From Nocardia fluminea (GTDB lineage Bacteria > Actinomycetota > Actinomycetes > Mycobacteriales > Mycobacteriaceae): a stretch of DNA of 64,000 bases. Where the stretch lies: contig NZ_PJMW01000002.1 of NCBI RefSeq assembly GCF_002846365.1, positions 434,001-498,000 on the forward strand, written 5' to 3'. A model generated the notes under the pieces. It did not search any database, was not told the origin of the DNA, and was given only the letters and a program-made list of their open reading frames with translations. This document shows, one piece after another, positions 42,368 to 54,476 of the stretch; the first letter of the stretch is position 1; each line of letters opens with the position of its first letter. The translations under genes and the position numbers were made by a program.

Positions 42368-43222
42368 TCAGTGGTCGGCAGCGTGCTGCGACTGGCCGAT
42401 GTACACGGCAGCCAGCAGCGCGAAAACGTAGGCCTGCAGGAAGATCACCAGCAGCTCGAAGAGCGTGAAGCCGATGCCGGCCAGCAGCGAGAACGGCGAG
42501 AAGACCTTCATCCACGCGGCGGCGTCGAACAGGAAGAACCAGGTCGCGCTGAAGAACAGCACCAGCATGATGTGGCCGGCCAGCATGTTGGCCAGAAGAC
42601 GCACGGTGAGCGTGAACGGGCGCAGGATGAAGGTCGAGATGAACTCGATCGGGATCAGCAGCACGTGCAGCGCGATCGGCACGTCGGGCACGACGATGCT
42701 GTGGCGAATGTAGGAGAAGAACCCGTACTTCCGGATGCCGACGTAGTTGTAGGCGATATACACGATCACGGCCAGGACCAGCGGCATGCCGATGCGCGCA
42801 TTGGACGAGATGTTCAAACCGGGAACGACGCCGGAGAAGTTCAGGAACAGAACCGTGAAGAAGATCGTCGCGAGCAGCGGGAGGAACTTCTTGCCGGTTT
42901 CCTTACCGAGCACCTCGTCGGCGATCTGCTCCTTGACGAAAACCACACCGGCTTCCATCACGTTCTGCAGACCGCGGGGCACGATCTTCGGCGACCGGAA
43001 AGCCAGCACGAAGACGGCCACCAGAACGGCGGTCATCAATAGGCGAACCAGCATCAGGCGATCGAGTTCGAACGGCGTCCCCGCGAACAGCACTGCTGGA
43101 GGGTAGAAGTCGGACAGCGATGGCGCGTGAAACTCGCCCGCCGCCAAAGTGATGACGCTCAGCGTTCTCTCCCGTGTTCGGGCCGCGGGTACGACGGTCA
43201 TTCCCGCGGTTCGATCGGACAT
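42368..43222 (-). CDS. atpB: ATP synthase a subunit AtpB
   Basis: 284 residues with about six membrane helices. It forms the proton half-channels. The essential arginine lies in RPFTLTVRLLANMLAGH. Other conserved parts are FLNFSGVVPGLNISSNARIGMPLVLA and FELLVIFLQAYVFALLAAVYI. The ATG at 43222 is the first in frame; the ATG at 43201 is an alternative, and neither has a clear Shine-Dalgarno. The related Rhodococcus-type protein would begin close to TLAAGEF, where no usual start codon exists. The 286-nt gap to atpI carries no gene. Confidence 0.93.
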   Translation of the reverse strand: MSDRTAGMTVVPAARTRERTLSVITLAAGEFHAPSLSDFYPPAVLFAGTPFELDRLMLVRLLMTAVLVAVFVLAFRSPKIVPRGLQNVMEAGVVFVKEQIADEVLGKETGKKFLPLLATIFFTVLFLNFSGVVPGLNISSNARIGMPLVLAVIVYIAYNYVGIRKYGFFSYIRHSIVVPDVPIALHVLLIPIEFISTFILRPFTLTVRLLANMLAGHIMLVLFFSATWFFLFDAAAWMKVFSPFSLLAGIGFTLFELLVIFLQAYVFALLAAVYIGQSQHAADH

Positions 43223-43508
43223 TGACGATCAATGGGGGTCGACTCTGGTCGGCTCGAAATTCGACAGCCGCTTGTACGGTGTAACCCGCACAGCTACTGA
43301 TCGGGCGTCGGCGACATCGTCGACATGCTTCAACCGGATACATTCCACCCGGATCGGCAGTAAGCATAGCGGCACCGGGTGGGATCTCGACGATCCCCCC
43401 TGGTAACTCGAGGCAATGCCCCGAGTTTGTCGGGCCGAGCCTCTAGCTTGGGTGCTTGCTTACCAACACTTTACCAAGCTATCTACGACAGTGTGTAGCT
43501 GGGTGGGA

Positions 43509-43967
43509 TTATTCCTGCTCGGAAGCCGTTTCGCTGTCTCCCGCGCGTGTCGTGACGTACGGAACCTTCTGGCTCACAACGCCGTACGTCTCGGCGCCCA
43601 GGACGATCAGCAGGGCTCCTACCACCGTAAAGAAGAGCGCGGGCCTGCTGTAGAAGTCGAACTGGTTGAGCACGACGATCACCAGCAGCGCCACCAGCAT
43701 CTTGCCGACCCAGCTGACCAGCATCACCGCACCGGCCATGGTCGGCGGCAGCTTCGCGCCCAGCAGCACCGCCACGACCGTGGTGAGAATGAACCCGCCA
43801 CCGATCGCGGCACCGAGCAGCGCGCCCCACAGACCGGCCATCCCTGCCACCGCGGAGGCGATCGCCACCGAGACGACGACGAGCACGCCGAGGCCGATCA
43901 GGCCGTAGCGCAGCGCGGCGCGCAGAGGAGCATCAGGGCCTGGCACGGTTTCGGGTGTAAAGCTCAC
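43509..43967 (-). CDS. AtpI-like membrane protein heading the atp operon
   Basis: 152 residues, the positional equivalent of Rv1303. Four hydrophobic helices (LRYGLIGLGVLVVVSVAIASAVAG, LGAAIGGGFILTTVVAVLLGA, GAVMLVSWVGKMLVALLVIVV and ALFFTVVGALLIVLGAETYGVV) match the subunit I/AtpI plan; such proteins help assemble the c-ring. The sequence identity of the family is low, so this rests on topology and place. ATG 43967; 28 nt after wecA. Confidence 0.8.
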   Translation of the reverse strand: MSFTPETVPGPDAPLRAALRYGLIGLGVLVVVSVAIASAVAGMAGLWGALLGAAIGGGFILTTVVAVLLGAKLPPTMAGAVMLVSWVGKMLVALLVIVVLNQFDFYSRPALFFTVVGALLIVLGAETYGVVSQKVPYVTTRAGDSETASEQE

Positions 43968-43995
43968 GGCCCGAACTTTACCTTGCGGCCCGAAC

Positions 43996-45126
43996 TCAGT
44001 GCTGGGCCGACTCCGACCTACGCACGGATGGGATCGCGGTCACTACCAGCGCGAACACCAATCCGCCCGCCACCAGCAGGACGACGAGTCGCCTATCCAT
44101 CAGCGAAGTTCCCACCGCGCCGAACGCGAGGACACCGACCCATAAATAGATGAGCAGGACCACCCGCCGGTGCGAATGCCCGATCTGGAGCAATCGGTGG
44201 TGCAGGTGCATTTTGTCCGGTGTGGAGAAACTCACGCCGGCGCGCACCCGGCGCACGATCGCCAGCAACAAGTCGAGCACCGGAATGAACATCACCGCGC
44301 CGACCAGCAACAGCGGTGACAGCAAACCGACAATGTCGCGCGGGCCGTAACCCTGGAGCGGAATTCGGCCGGAGGCGCCGGTGGATACCGCGGCCAAGAT
44401 CAAACCGATCATCATCGAGCCGGTGTCGCCCATGAATATTCTCGCCGGAGAGAAATTGTGCGGCAGAAATCCGAGGCAGGCGCCGGCCAGCGCGGCGGCC
44501 AGCAACGCGGGCGGATAGGTGTCGACCGAACCGCCCTGGTCGTAGAGCAAACCGATGGAGAACACGAAAACCGCGCTCGCGCAGATCAAACCGAGACCGG
44601 CGGCGAGGCCGTCGAGCCCGTCCACGAAGTTCATCGCGTTCACCAGGGTGACGGTGATACCCACGGTGACGAGGCCGCCCTGCAAGGCGTCGAGCACAAC
44701 GGTGGTGTCGTTGAAGGGGTTGTAGATCACGTACCAGCTCAGGCCCATCACGGCCATGACGCCCGCCGCGGTGATCTGACCGACGAATTTGGTGAGCGCG
44801 TCCAATCCCCACCGGTCGTCGACGACACCGACCAGCACGATGATCGTCGCGGCGACCAGCACCGCCGGGATGTCCGGGGCGTAGTCGAAACCTCTTCGCA
44901 GCGCGGGCAATTGGTGCGCGAACAACACCGCGGCGACGACGCCGACATACATGCCGACACCACCCATCCGCGGCACGGGCTTCACGTGTACATCGCGCTC
45001 ACGTGGCACCGCCACCGCACCGAACGCGATGGCGAGCACTCGCACACCCCCGGTGGCCAGGAAGGTCACCGTGGCGGAGACGAGCAGCACGAGCAACAGC
45101 TCGCGCAGGGGAACGACTGAGCTCAT
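43996..45126 (-). CDS. wecA: Decaprenyl-phosphate GlcNAc-1-phosphate transferase, WecA/Rfe family
   Basis: 376 residues, the orthologue of Rv1302. It moves GlcNAc-1-phosphate from UDP-GlcNAc to decaprenyl phosphate, the first step of the arabinogalactan linker. About eleven membrane helices. The Mg/active-site motifs are VGVVDDRWGL, NAMNFVDGLDGLAAGLG, FLPHNFSPARIFMGDTGSMMIG and the HLHHRLLQIGHSHR loop. ATG 45126, 13 nt after the Sua5 gene stop. Confidence 0.94.
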   Translation of the reverse strand: MSSVVPLRELLLVLLVSATVTFLATGGVRVLAIAFGAVAVPRERDVHVKPVPRMGGVGMYVGVVAAVLFAHQLPALRRGFDYAPDIPAVLVAATIIVLVGVVDDRWGLDALTKFVGQITAAGVMAVMGLSWYVIYNPFNDTTVVLDALQGGLVTVGITVTLVNAMNFVDGLDGLAAGLGLICASAVFVFSIGLLYDQGGSVDTYPPALLAAALAGACLGFLPHNFSPARIFMGDTGSMMIGLILAAVSTGASGRIPLQGYGPRDIVGLLSPLLLVGAVMFIPVLDLLLAIVRRVRAGVSFSTPDKMHLHHRLLQIGHSHRRVVLLIYLWVGVLAFGAVGTSLMDRRLVVLLVAGGLVFALVVTAIPSVRRSESAQH

Positions 45127-45139
45127 CAGCGGCGTGCGA

Positions 45140-45805
45140 TCACCGCTGCGCGGAGCTGATCAGGGCTTCCGGCACCATCCCGAGCACCTCCGCGATATCG
45201 GCCACCGACACAGCACCCTCCCGCAACACCCGCGGCTGATCCGCGGTGAGATCGACGATCGTCGAGGCCACGGCGTGTTCGGCGGGCCCACCGTCGAGAT
45301 ACACACTCGCCAGCGACCCCAGCTGCTCACGCGCCTGCGCGGCGGTGGTCGCGGGCGGCTGCCCCGACACATTGGCGCTCGATACCGCCAGCGGGCCGAC
45401 CTCGCGCAACAATTCCAGCGCCACCGGATGCAAAGGCATCCGCAGCATCACGGTGCCACGGGTGTCACCGAGGTCCCACGCGAGCGAAGGCGCGGCCTGC
45501 ACGACAAGACTCAGCGCACCGGGCCAGAACGCGCGGATCAGCTCCCGCGCCTGCGGGCGTACCGAGAACACCAGACCGTCGATCGTGTGCCACGACCCCA
45601 CGAGTACCGGCACCGGCATATCCCGCCCACGCCGCTTGGCGGCGAGCAGATCACTCACCGCGGCGGAATCGAACGCGTCGGCGGCGAGGCCGTAGAGCGT
45701 GTCGGTCGGCATGACCACCAACCGACCGGACTTCAGCGCACTGGTCGCCGCCGTAATCCCCGCAGCACGCGAGTCGCTCTCGGCACAGTCATAGACGGTA
45801 CTCAC
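45140..45805 (-). CDS. L-threonylcarbamoyladenylate synthase (Sua5/YwlC/YrdC)
   Basis: 221 residues, the orthologue of Rv1301. It makes threonylcarbamoyl-AMP for the t6A modification of ANN-decoding tRNAs. The YrdC domain shows VVMPTDTLYGLAADAFD, AAKRRGRDMPVPVLVGS, the substrate pocket WPGALSLVV and RMPLHPVALELLREVGPLAVSSANVSGQ. The GTG at 45805 gives a family-length N-terminus. prmC is 251 nt upstream; the gap (45806-46056) shows no gene. Confidence 0.93.
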   Translation of the reverse strand: MSTVYDCAESDSRAAGITAATSALKSGRLVVMPTDTLYGLAADAFDSAAVSDLLAAKRRGRDMPVPVLVGSWHTIDGLVFSVRPQARELIRAFWPGALSLVVQAAPSLAWDLGDTRGTVMLRMPLHPVALELLREVGPLAVSSANVSGQPPATTAAQAREQLGSLASVYLDGGPAEHAVASTIVDLTADQPRVLREGAVSVADIAEVLGMVPEALISSAQR

Positions 45806-46056
45806 AGCGTCTCCGCCTCTCCGCGAAATATTTCGGTCGTTGGTGCGCGCAAGAGTCTAACTCCCAGGCTGAGGGCGGAGTGTCGGGGGACTTTTGGCAC
45901 TATGCGCGTCTCACGGTGCTCGGAGTGTGCTGGTAGACCGCATGTCGACCGAGTACAGGTGCCGACCCTGCGATATGCAGGTTGACCACAGTTTGCCGGT
46001 CTACAGCGGCCGTGACGAGGAAGGCTTCTCGCGAGGTCCGCCGGTGGCGAACTCGG

Positions 46057-46938
46057 TCAGGGGTTGGCGGGCCGGCGGGCGACGACGAAGCGGGGCTTGC
46101 CGGCGAGGTCGGCGTGTTCGACGATGTCAGAGAAATCGGCAGCCGCGAGTAGCGCTGCTACTCCCCCACCGTTCGTGTCGTCGTGTTCGATGCCGGTGGC
46201 GCCGTCGGCGCGTAGCAGGCGGGCGATATTGGGGGTCATCGCTCGAATGACATCGAGGCCGTCCGGGCCTCCGAAGAGGGCGCGGTGCGGGTCGTGGTCG
46301 GCTACCTCGGGGTCGAGGGTCGCGGCTTCGGGGATATAGGGCGGGTTGGCGACCACCAGGTCGACGCGGTCCGTCAGCGGGGTGAGCAGGGCCGGGCCGG
46401 TGACATCGTCGGCGTACAGGGTGATCGGCGTGTCGCCCGCCGCGATGCGCGTGTCGGCGTTACGGCGAGCCCAGGTGAGGGCGTCGGGGTCGAGCTCGAC
46501 GGCGTGGACCTCGGCGTCGGGGCGGGCGTGCGCGATGGCCAGCGCCAGCGCCCCCGAGCCTGTGCACAGGTCGACGACGATCGGCGAATGGTCGTGCGGG
46601 AGGGTCTCGAGGTAGGCCAGCGCCCACGCGAACAGCAGTTCGGTCTCCGGGCGCGGGACGAACACACCGGGGCCGACGGCGAGGTCGATCTCGCCCATCG
46701 CGGCCGTTCCGGTCAAGTGCTGCAAGGGAATTCGCGCGGCCCGTTGCTCGATCAGCGCGCGGTAGCGGTCTGCGATCTCGGGCTCGACCATCGGAATCAG
46801 CGCCAGCCTCATGCGCTCGATTCCGAGCACATGGGCGGCCAGGTTCTCCGCGTCGGGCATGGGCGAGCCGACGCCCGCCTCGGCCAGCCGGGCGGCGGCT
46901 TCGACGATCAGCGGGCGCAACCGGAGCCGCTCGGTCAC
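46057..46938 (-). CDS. prmC: Release factor glutamine methyltransferase PrmC/HemK
   Basis: 293 residues. It methylates the GGQ glutamine of RF1 and RF2. The N-terminal helical domain leads to the SAM site VVDLCTGSGALALAIA and the catalytic NPPYIPEAA. Late motifs read HRALFGGPDGLDVIRAM and GIEHDDTNGGGVAALL. The GTG at 46938 lies 4 nt after the prfA stop, so substrate and enzyme genes are coupled. The longer ATG form from 47208 overlaps prfA in another frame and is rejected. Confidence 0.94.
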   Translation of the reverse strand: MTERLRLRPLIVEAAARLAEAGVGSPMPDAENLAAHVLGIERMRLALIPMVEPEIADRYRALIEQRAARIPLQHLTGTAAMGEIDLAVGPGVFVPRPETELLFAWALAYLETLPHDHSPIVVDLCTGSGALALAIAHARPDAEVHAVELDPDALTWARRNADTRIAAGDTPITLYADDVTGPALLTPLTDRVDLVVANPPYIPEAATLDPEVADHDPHRALFGGPDGLDVIRAMTPNIARLLRADGATGIEHDDTNGGGVAALLAAADFSDIVEHADLAGKPRFVVARRPANP

Positions 46939-46942
46939 CGCG

Positions 46943-48013
46943 TTACTCGGCAGCCATGCGCGCGTCGCGGTCGGCCTTGCCGAGCGCGTCGAGCAGCGGG
47001 TCGAGGTCACCGTCGAGGACGGCATCGAGGTTGTGCGATTTGAACCCGATGCGGTGGTCGGCGATCCGGTTCTCCGGGAAGTTGTAGGTGCGGATCCGCT
47101 CGGACCGGTCGACCGTGCGGATCTGGCTGGCGCGACCGGCCGCGGCTTCCTGATCGGCCTGCTCCTCGGCCAGCGCTTGCAGCCGGGCGGCGAGCACCTG
47201 CATGGCACGCGCCTTGTTCTGCAGCTGGGAGCGTTCGTTCTGGCAGGTCACCACGATGCCGGAGGGCAGATGGGTGATCCGGACCGCGGAGTCGGTGGTG
47301 TTGACGCCCTGGCCGCCCTTGCCGGAGGACCGGTAGACGTCGATGCGCAGATCCGTCTCGTCGATCTGCACCTGCTCGACCTCGTCGGGCTCGGGATAGA
47401 TCAGCACGCCGGCGGCGGAGGTGTGAATGCGGCCCTGCGATTCGGTCACCGGCACGCGCTGCACCCGGTGCACCCCGCCCTCGAACTTGAAGCGCGACCA
47501 CACCCCGTCGCGCGCGGCGTCCTTGCTCTTGATCGACAGCGTGGCGTCCTTGTATCCACCGAGGTCGGAATAGGTGACGTCGAGCGTCTCCACCTTCCAG
47601 CCGTGCCGTTCGGCGTAGCGGATGTACATGCGCGCCAGATCGGCCGCGAACAGCGCGGACTCCTCGCCGCCCTCGCCGGACTTCACCTCGAGCACCACGT
47701 CGTCCCCGTCGTGCGGGTCGCGCGGGGCGAGCAGGTCGGCGAGAGCTTGCTCCAGCTCCACCAGCTGGGTCTCCAGCCCGGGCACCTCCGCGGCGAACGA
47801 CGCGTCGTCGGAGGCCAGCTCACGGGCGGCCTCCAGATCGTCGCGCACGGTCTCGAGCTTGCGATAGGTGCTCATCACCGGCGCCAACTCGGCGAACCGC
47901 TTGCCCACCCGTCGCGCCGCACCCGCGTCGTTGTGCAACGACGGATCGGCGAGCTGCATCTCGAGGCCCGCGTACTCGGCCAGGATGTCGTCGATAGCGG
48001 ACGGCTGCGTCAC
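46943..48013 (-). CDS. prfA: Peptide chain release factor 1
   Basis: 356 residues. RF1 reads UAA and UAG. The catalytic GGQ is in [21 protein letters not shown]. The helical N-terminal domain is [18 protein letters not shown], and the C-terminal [17 protein letters not shown] is standard. The GTG at 48013 (VTQPSAIDD) fits the family length and has an AACTCT-type weak upstream; an extension to 48064 adds a tail unlike RF1. Confidence 0.95.
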   Translation of the reverse strand: MTQPSAIDDILAEYAGLEMQLADPSLHNDAGAARRVGKRFAELAPVMSTYRKLETVRDDLEAARELASDDASFAAEVPGLETQLVELEQALADLLAPRDPHDGDDVVLEVKSGEGGEESALFAADLARMYIRYAERHGWKVETLDVTYSDLGGYKDATLSIKSKDAARDGVWSRFKFEGGVHRVQRVPVTESQGRIHTSAAGVLIYPEPDEVEQVQIDETDLRIDVYRSSGKGGQGVNTTDSAVRITHLPSGIVVTCQNERSQLQNKARAMQVLAARLQALAEEQADQEAAAGRASQIRTVDRSERIRTYNFPENRIADHRIGFKSHNLDAVLDGDLDPLLDALGKADRDARMAAE

Positions 48014-48063
48014 AGAGAGTTCCTTATGGTGTGGAAAAGCGATTACCTCGGGCAGAGAAACCA

Positions 48064-48100
48064 CCGACGCCCGGCCTGCTGATGCAGTACCGGGCGTCGG
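48064..48100 (-). terminator. Hairpin between rpmE and prfA
   Basis: Perfect 11-bp stem (48064-48074 with 48090-48100), 15-nt loop, 10 nt past the rpmE stop; the tail is GGTTTCTC, so termination may be partial. Confidence 0.6.
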
Positions 48101-48109
48101 GAGAGGTAA

Positions 48110-48346
48110 CTAGGAGGCGTCTTCGGCCTGCTTGGCACCTGCGCGCTTGCCGTAGCGAGCCTCGAAGCGAGCCACGCGGCCGCCGGTGTCGAGGATCTTC
48201 TGCTTGCCCGTGTAGAACGGGTGGCACTGCGAGCAGACCTCGACCGAGATCTGGCCGGACTCCTTGGTGGAGCGAGTCTGGAAGGTGTTGCCGCAACCAC
48301 ACACAACGGTGGTCTCGACATACGTGGGGTGGATTCCTGCCTTCAT
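48110..48346 (-). CDS. rpmE: 50S ribosomal protein L31, zinc-binding form
   Basis: 78 residues. The C+ form keeps four zinc cysteines (VVCGCGNTF and [15 protein letters not shown]). Zinc-independent paralogues used under zinc starvation lack these; none is in the window. ATG 48346 with GAGAGGAC upstream. The C-terminal [16 protein letters not shown] is a basic-acidic tail. Confidence 0.96.
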   Translation of the reverse strand: MKAGIHPTYVETTVVCGCGNTFQTRSTKESGQISVEVCSQCHPFYTGKQKILDTGGRVARFEARYGKRAGAKQAEDAS

Positions 48347-48522
48347 GGGCGTCCTCTCGATAATGGTCGCCGGGTCGTAGCCCCATGGAGTGGAGTACGT
48401 GAACCGGAACCGACTAGGCGGGATGTCTGCGAACTCGCAGACACACAGTTGTCCAGTATGCCAGAGCAGACCGCACCCCTACTGAACACCCCCCACCTCC
48501 GGTTTGTTCCTCCGAAAAACAA

Positions 48523-48550
48523 CAAGGGCCCCGCCGAAGCGAGGCCCTTG
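48523..48550 (-). terminator. Intrinsic terminator after rho
   Basis: Arms 48523-48532 and 48541-48550 with one mismatch and an 8-nt loop, followed on the minus strand by TTGTTTTTC, 16 nt past the rho stop. Confidence 0.75.
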
Positions 48551-48566
48551 CCGGTGTTCTAGACGA

Positions 48567-50726
48567 TCACTCGTCGAGAGCGCTCGGTGCGGTCTTGGAG
48601 ACCGTCATCAAGAACTCGAGGTTGTTCTTGGACTTGCGCAGACGATCCATCAGCAGATCGATCGCCTGGTGCGAGTCCAGGCCCGACAGCACGCGCCGCA
48701 GCTTGTGCACGACAGCCATCTCGTCGGGCGAGAGCAGCAGCTCGTCGTGGCGGGTGCTCGACGGGTTGATGTCCACCGCGGGGAACACGCGCCGCTCGGC
48801 GATCTTGCGATCGAGCTTGAGCTCGGCGTTGCCGGTGCCCTTGAACTCCTCGAAGATCACCGTGTCGCCGGTGGAACCGGTCTCCACCATCGCCGTGGCG
48901 ATGATGGTGAGCGAGCCACCGTTCTCGATGTTGCGGGCCGCGCCGAGGAAACGCTTCGGCGGGTAGAGCGCGGTCGAGTCGACACCACCGGAGAGGATGC
49001 GGCCGGAGGCAGGCGAGGAGTTGTTGTACGCACGGCCCAATCGGGTGATCGAATCGAGCAGCACCACAACGTCTTTGCCCATTTCCACCAGACGCTTGGC
49101 ACGCTCGATGGCGAGCTCGGCGACGGAGGTGTGGTCACCCGGCGGGCGGTCGAAGGTGGAGGCGATGACCTCACCCTTCACCGAACGCTGCATATCGGTG
49201 ACCTCTTCGGGACGTTCGTCGACCAGGACAACCATGAGGTAGCACTCGGGGTTGTTGATCGCGATCGCGTTCGCGATGTCCTGCATGATCGTGGTCTTAC
49301 CCGCCTTGGGCGGGGACACGATCAGCGCACGCTGACCCTTACCGATCGGCATGATCAGGTCGATCACGCGCGTGGTGAGCTTGTTCTGCGCGGTTTCCAG
49401 GCGCAGCCGCTCGTTCGGGTACAGCGGGGTGAGCTTCTGGAAGTCCGGCCGGCGACGCGCCGCTTCGAGCTCGCCACCGTTGACGGTGTCCAGGCGAACC
49501 AGCGGATCGAACTTCTGCCGCTGGTTGTTCTGCTCGCCGTCACGCGGGGCGCGCACCGCACCGGTGATCGCGTCACCGCGGCGCAGACCGTTCTTGCGCA
49601 CGAGGTTCATCGACACGTACACGTCGTTGGGGCCGGCGAGGTAGCCGGAGGTCCGCACGAACGCGTAGTTGTCGAGGACATCGAGGATGCCCGCGACCGG
49701 CTGGAGAACGTCGTCTTCGCGAATGTCGTAATCGCGCGCCTCGGACTGGCCACCACCGGCGGGACCACCGTCGCGGTCACGACCACGACGACGCTCGCGG
49801 AATCGACGACCCCGGCGACCGCGGCCGCCTTCCTCGTCGTCACCACCGCGGTCGTCGCGGGGTCCGCGATTGCCGCCGTTCTGGCTCTGGTTCTGGTTGC
49901 GCTCGTTCTGATTACGATCGCCACCGCTGCGCTCGCCACGGTCGTTGCCGTTGCGGTCGTTGCGGTCGTTGGCGGCGCGCTCGCCGCGCTCGGCGCCGTT
50001 GCGGTCACCACGCTCGCGGCGACGTTCGCCCTGGTCGCCACCCTCGGCCTTGTCGGCCTGCTTGGTCTCCTCGGCGCGGTTCTCGGCCGGGGCACGGTTC
50101 TCGGCGGCGGCATTGTCGCCACCACCGGAACGGGCCTGGTCACGGCCGCGACGCTGCCGGCCACGACCACGCTGACCGCCGTCGCGACCGGAATCCTCGC
50201 CGCTGTCGGCGGGGGCATCGGTCTTGACCTGTTCGGTCGCGGCCTGCTCGGCCGGAGCCTCGACGGTCTTGGCCTCGGGGGCCTTGACCTCGACGGGAGC
50301 CTGCTTCTCGGCGGGCGCGGCCTGCTTGTCGGCCTTGGCGGACTTCTCCGCCTTCGCGGGCGCTTCGCTCTTCGCGGGCGCGTCGTTCTTGGCAGGCGCC
50401 TCGTTCTTGGCGGGCGCCTCGTTCTTCGCGGGCGCGTCGTTCGCGGCAGGCGCGGCGGCGGGCTTGTCGCCCTTGGCGGGCGCTCCGGATTGATTTTCCT
50501 TGATAGCGGCGATGAGATCGCCCTTACGCATTCCGGAGGTACCTCGGATACCGAGCTCCCCCGCCAGTGCGCGCAACTGCGGCAACAGCATTCCAGTCAG
50601 CCCCGATCGTGCGACGTCGGTTTGTTCGCTCATTTTCGAAATCTGTCCGGATTCACTTTCGCGGCTGCCCGAGTTCGTAGGGTTGGAATCCACCCCGGGT
50701 GTCGCGAGCAGGTCCGTTTCTGTCAC
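48567..50726 (-). CDS. rho: Transcription termination factor Rho with long disordered insert
   Basis: 719 residues, compared with 419 in E. coli. The N-terminal SAP-like Rho_N part (LLPQLRALAGELGIRGTSGMRKGDLIAAIKENQ, about 45-80) is followed by about 270 residues of low complexity: first A-P-A-K-N/E/D repeats, then an Arg/Gly/Asn/Gln/Asp-rich part. The RNA-binding fold (DVLQPVAGILDVLDNYAFVRTSGYL) and the ATPase (SPPKAGKTTIMQDIANAI; VLVDERPEEVTDM; LLDSITRLGRAYN) follow. GTG 50726 has GGAAAGGAC upstream. The insert position is typical of actinobacterial Rho. Confidence 0.96.
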   Translation of the reverse strand: MTETDLLATPGVDSNPTNSGSRESESGQISKMSEQTDVARSGLTGMLLPQLRALAGELGIRGTSGMRKGDLIAAIKENQSGAPAKGDKPAAAPAANDAPAKNEAPAKNEAPAKNDAPAKSEAPAKAEKSAKADKQAAPAEKQAPVEVKAPEAKTVEAPAEQAATEQVKTDAPADSGEDSGRDGGQRGRGRQRRGRDQARSGGGDNAAAENRAPAENRAEETKQADKAEGGDQGERRRERGDRNGAERGERAANDRNDRNGNDRGERSGGDRNQNERNQNQSQNGGNRGPRDDRGGDDEEGGRGRRGRRFRERRRGRDRDGGPAGGGQSEARDYDIREDDVLQPVAGILDVLDNYAFVRTSGYLAGPNDVYVSMNLVRKNGLRRGDAITGAVRAPRDGEQNNQRQKFDPLVRLDTVNGGELEAARRRPDFQKLTPLYPNERLRLETAQNKLTTRVIDLIMPIGKGQRALIVSPPKAGKTTIMQDIANAIAINNPECYLMVVLVDERPEEVTDMQRSVKGEVIASTFDRPPGDHTSVAELAIERAKRLVEMGKDVVVLLDSITRLGRAYNNSSPASGRILSGGVDSTALYPPKRFLGAARNIENGGSLTIIATAMVETGSTGDTVIFEEFKGTGNAELKLDRKIAERRVFPAVDINPSSTRHDELLLSPDEMAVVHKLRRVLSGLDSHQAIDLLMDRLRKSKNNLEFLMTVSKTAPSALDE

Positions 50727-50994
50727 GGAAGTCCTTTCCTTCCCTCGAATGCCGTGTGCTGATTCGAGGGTTCCGTTCCGTAGACCCGGCAATATATGCC
50801 GAGCTCGGATTATGCGTCCATGTTCGACGCCTGTGCCGTACTACCCGCCGCGGGAGGACCGGAGGCCTTCGCCACCAGAAGACAGTGGTGAGGGGAGCGA
50901 TTGCCCTGATGATGCACCGGCGTCTGATGCGCACGATGTACGGACTTGCCCAGAATAGCTGCCTATTGCGAACAACGGCAAGGCAGGCACGCCG

Positions 50995-53041
<2,047 letters not shown>

Positions 53042-53135
53042 GCCAACGCTCCCTGCGTCGCGGCGCAACCATGCGCGCACGTGTCTTCTGCATACGATGC
53101 GGTGCGAATGTCGGCGACGCCGCGCACATTCCGCC

Positions 53136-54476
53136 TCATTCTTCTGTGCCTTCCAGTCTGAGAACGCTGGTCACAGCGGTGACGGATTCCATGTCCGCCA
53201 ACACGGCGACAGTATCTGCCAGCGACGACTCCACCGCATGGTGGGTGACGACGACGAGCCGGGCGCCGTCGCCGTGGCCCTGCTGACGCACGGTCGAGAT
53301 GCTCACCCCGTGCTGAGCGAAGGTGTCGGCGACCGCCGCGAGCACGCCGGGACGGTCCTCCACCTGCAGGTTCACGTGGTAGCGGGTGGGGGTGTCACCG
53401 ATCGGCGCGATCGGCAGCTCAGCATAGACCGATTCGCCGGGCGCCCGGCCACCGTAGAACTTGTTACGCGCGGCCATCACCAGGTCACCGAGCACGGCCG
53501 ACGCGGTGGGGGCGCCACCGGCACCCTGCCCGTAGAACATCAGGCGACCGGCGTTGTCGGCTTCGACGACGACAGCGTTGAACGCGCCGTTCACCGAGGC
53601 CAGCGGGTGCTTGCGCGGGATGAGCGCCGGGTACACGCGCACCGAGACGCGATCCTTGCCGCCCTCTTCCAGGGTCGGCTCGCCCGGGCCGGCCGAGACG
53701 CGCTCGCAGATGGCGAGCAGCTTGACCGTGCAGCCGACGGCGGACGCGGTCTCGAGGTCTTCGGCGGTGATCTTGGAGATGCCCTCGCGATAGACATCGG
53801 CCGCGGTCACGCGGGTGTGGAACGCCAGCGAGGCCAGGATCGCGGCTTTGGCGGCGGCGTCGTAGCCCTCGACGTCGGCGGTGGGGTCGGCCTCGGCGTA
53901 GCCGAGCGCGGTGGCCTCGGCGAGCACGTCGTCGTAGGCGGCGCCGGTCTCGTCCATCGCGGAGAGGATGAAGTTGGTGGTGCCGTTGACGATGCCGACG
54001 ACCTTGTTCACCCGGTCACCCGAGAGCGACTGGATCAACGGCCGGACCACCGGGATCGCACCGGCCACGGCGGCCTCGAAGTACAGGTCGGCGCGACTGC
54101 CCTCGGCGGCGGCGGCGAGTTCGCCGGTGTAGTCGGCCAGCAGCGCCTTGTTGGCGGTGACCACGGACTTGCCCGCGTTGAGCGCGTCGCCGATCAGCTT
54201 GCGGGCGGGGTCGATGCCGCCCATGACCTCGACGACCAGGTCGACGTCGTCGCGGGCGACGAGCGCGGAAGCGTCGGTGGTGAGCAGCTCGGCGGGCAGA
54301 CCGCGGTCCTTGCTGATGTCGCGCACCGCGACACCGCGCAGCACGAGCGGCGCTCCGACGCGCGAACGCAGGTCATCGGCGTGATCGCGCAGCACGCGAA
54401 CCACCTCGGTGCCGACAGTGCCCATCCCGAGCACGGCTACGCCGAGCGGACGTCCCGCATCTTTGGTGCCGGTCAT
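53136..54476 (-). CDS. hom: Homoserine dehydrogenase
   Basis: 446 residues. It reduces aspartate semialdehyde to homoserine. NAD(P)-binding [17 protein letters not shown], then [15 protein letters not shown], the [10 protein letters not shown] motif and [30 protein letters not shown]-terminal ACT domain (about 365-446; [28 protein letters not shown]) allows threonine feedback, as in corynebacteria. ATG 54476 overlaps lysA by 4 nt (ATGA). Confidence 0.96.
   Translation of the reverse strand: MTGTKDAGRPLGVAVLGMGTVGTEVVRVLRDHADDLRSRVGAPLVLRGVAVRDISKDRGLPAELLTTDASALVARDDVDLVVEVMGGIDPARKLIGDALNAGKSVVTANKALLADYTGELAAAAEGSRADLYFEAAVAGAIPVVRPLIQSLSGDRVNKVVGIVNGTTNFILSAMDETGAAYDDVLAEATALGYAEADPTADVEGYDAAAKAAILASLAFHTRVTAADVYREGISKITAEDLETASAVGCTVKLLAICERVSAGPGEPTLEEGGKDRVSVRVYPALIPRKHPLASVNGAFNAVVVEADNAGRLMFYGQGAGGAPTASAVLGDLVMAARNKFYGGRAPGESVYAELPIAPIGDTPTRYHVNLQVEDRPGVLAAVADTFAQHGVSISTVRQQGHGDGARLVVVTHHAVESSLADTVAVLADMESVTAVTSVLRLEGTEE

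Noticed and set aside
43223..43508. Small gene or riboswitch between atpI and atpB
   Set aside because: No frame with coding character and no known aptamer pattern; only weak short palindromes and a possible TATGCT hexamer near 43366, without a convincing -35.
46943..47208. prmC start at 47208 giving 383 residues
   Set aside because: The added part overlaps prfA in another frame and has arginine/proline-rich shadow composition; the GTG at 46938 gives the true family start.
50330..50500. Short direct repeats suggesting a CRISPR-like array
   Set aside because: They are in-frame codon repeats encoding the A-P-A-K part of Rho, with no spacers.
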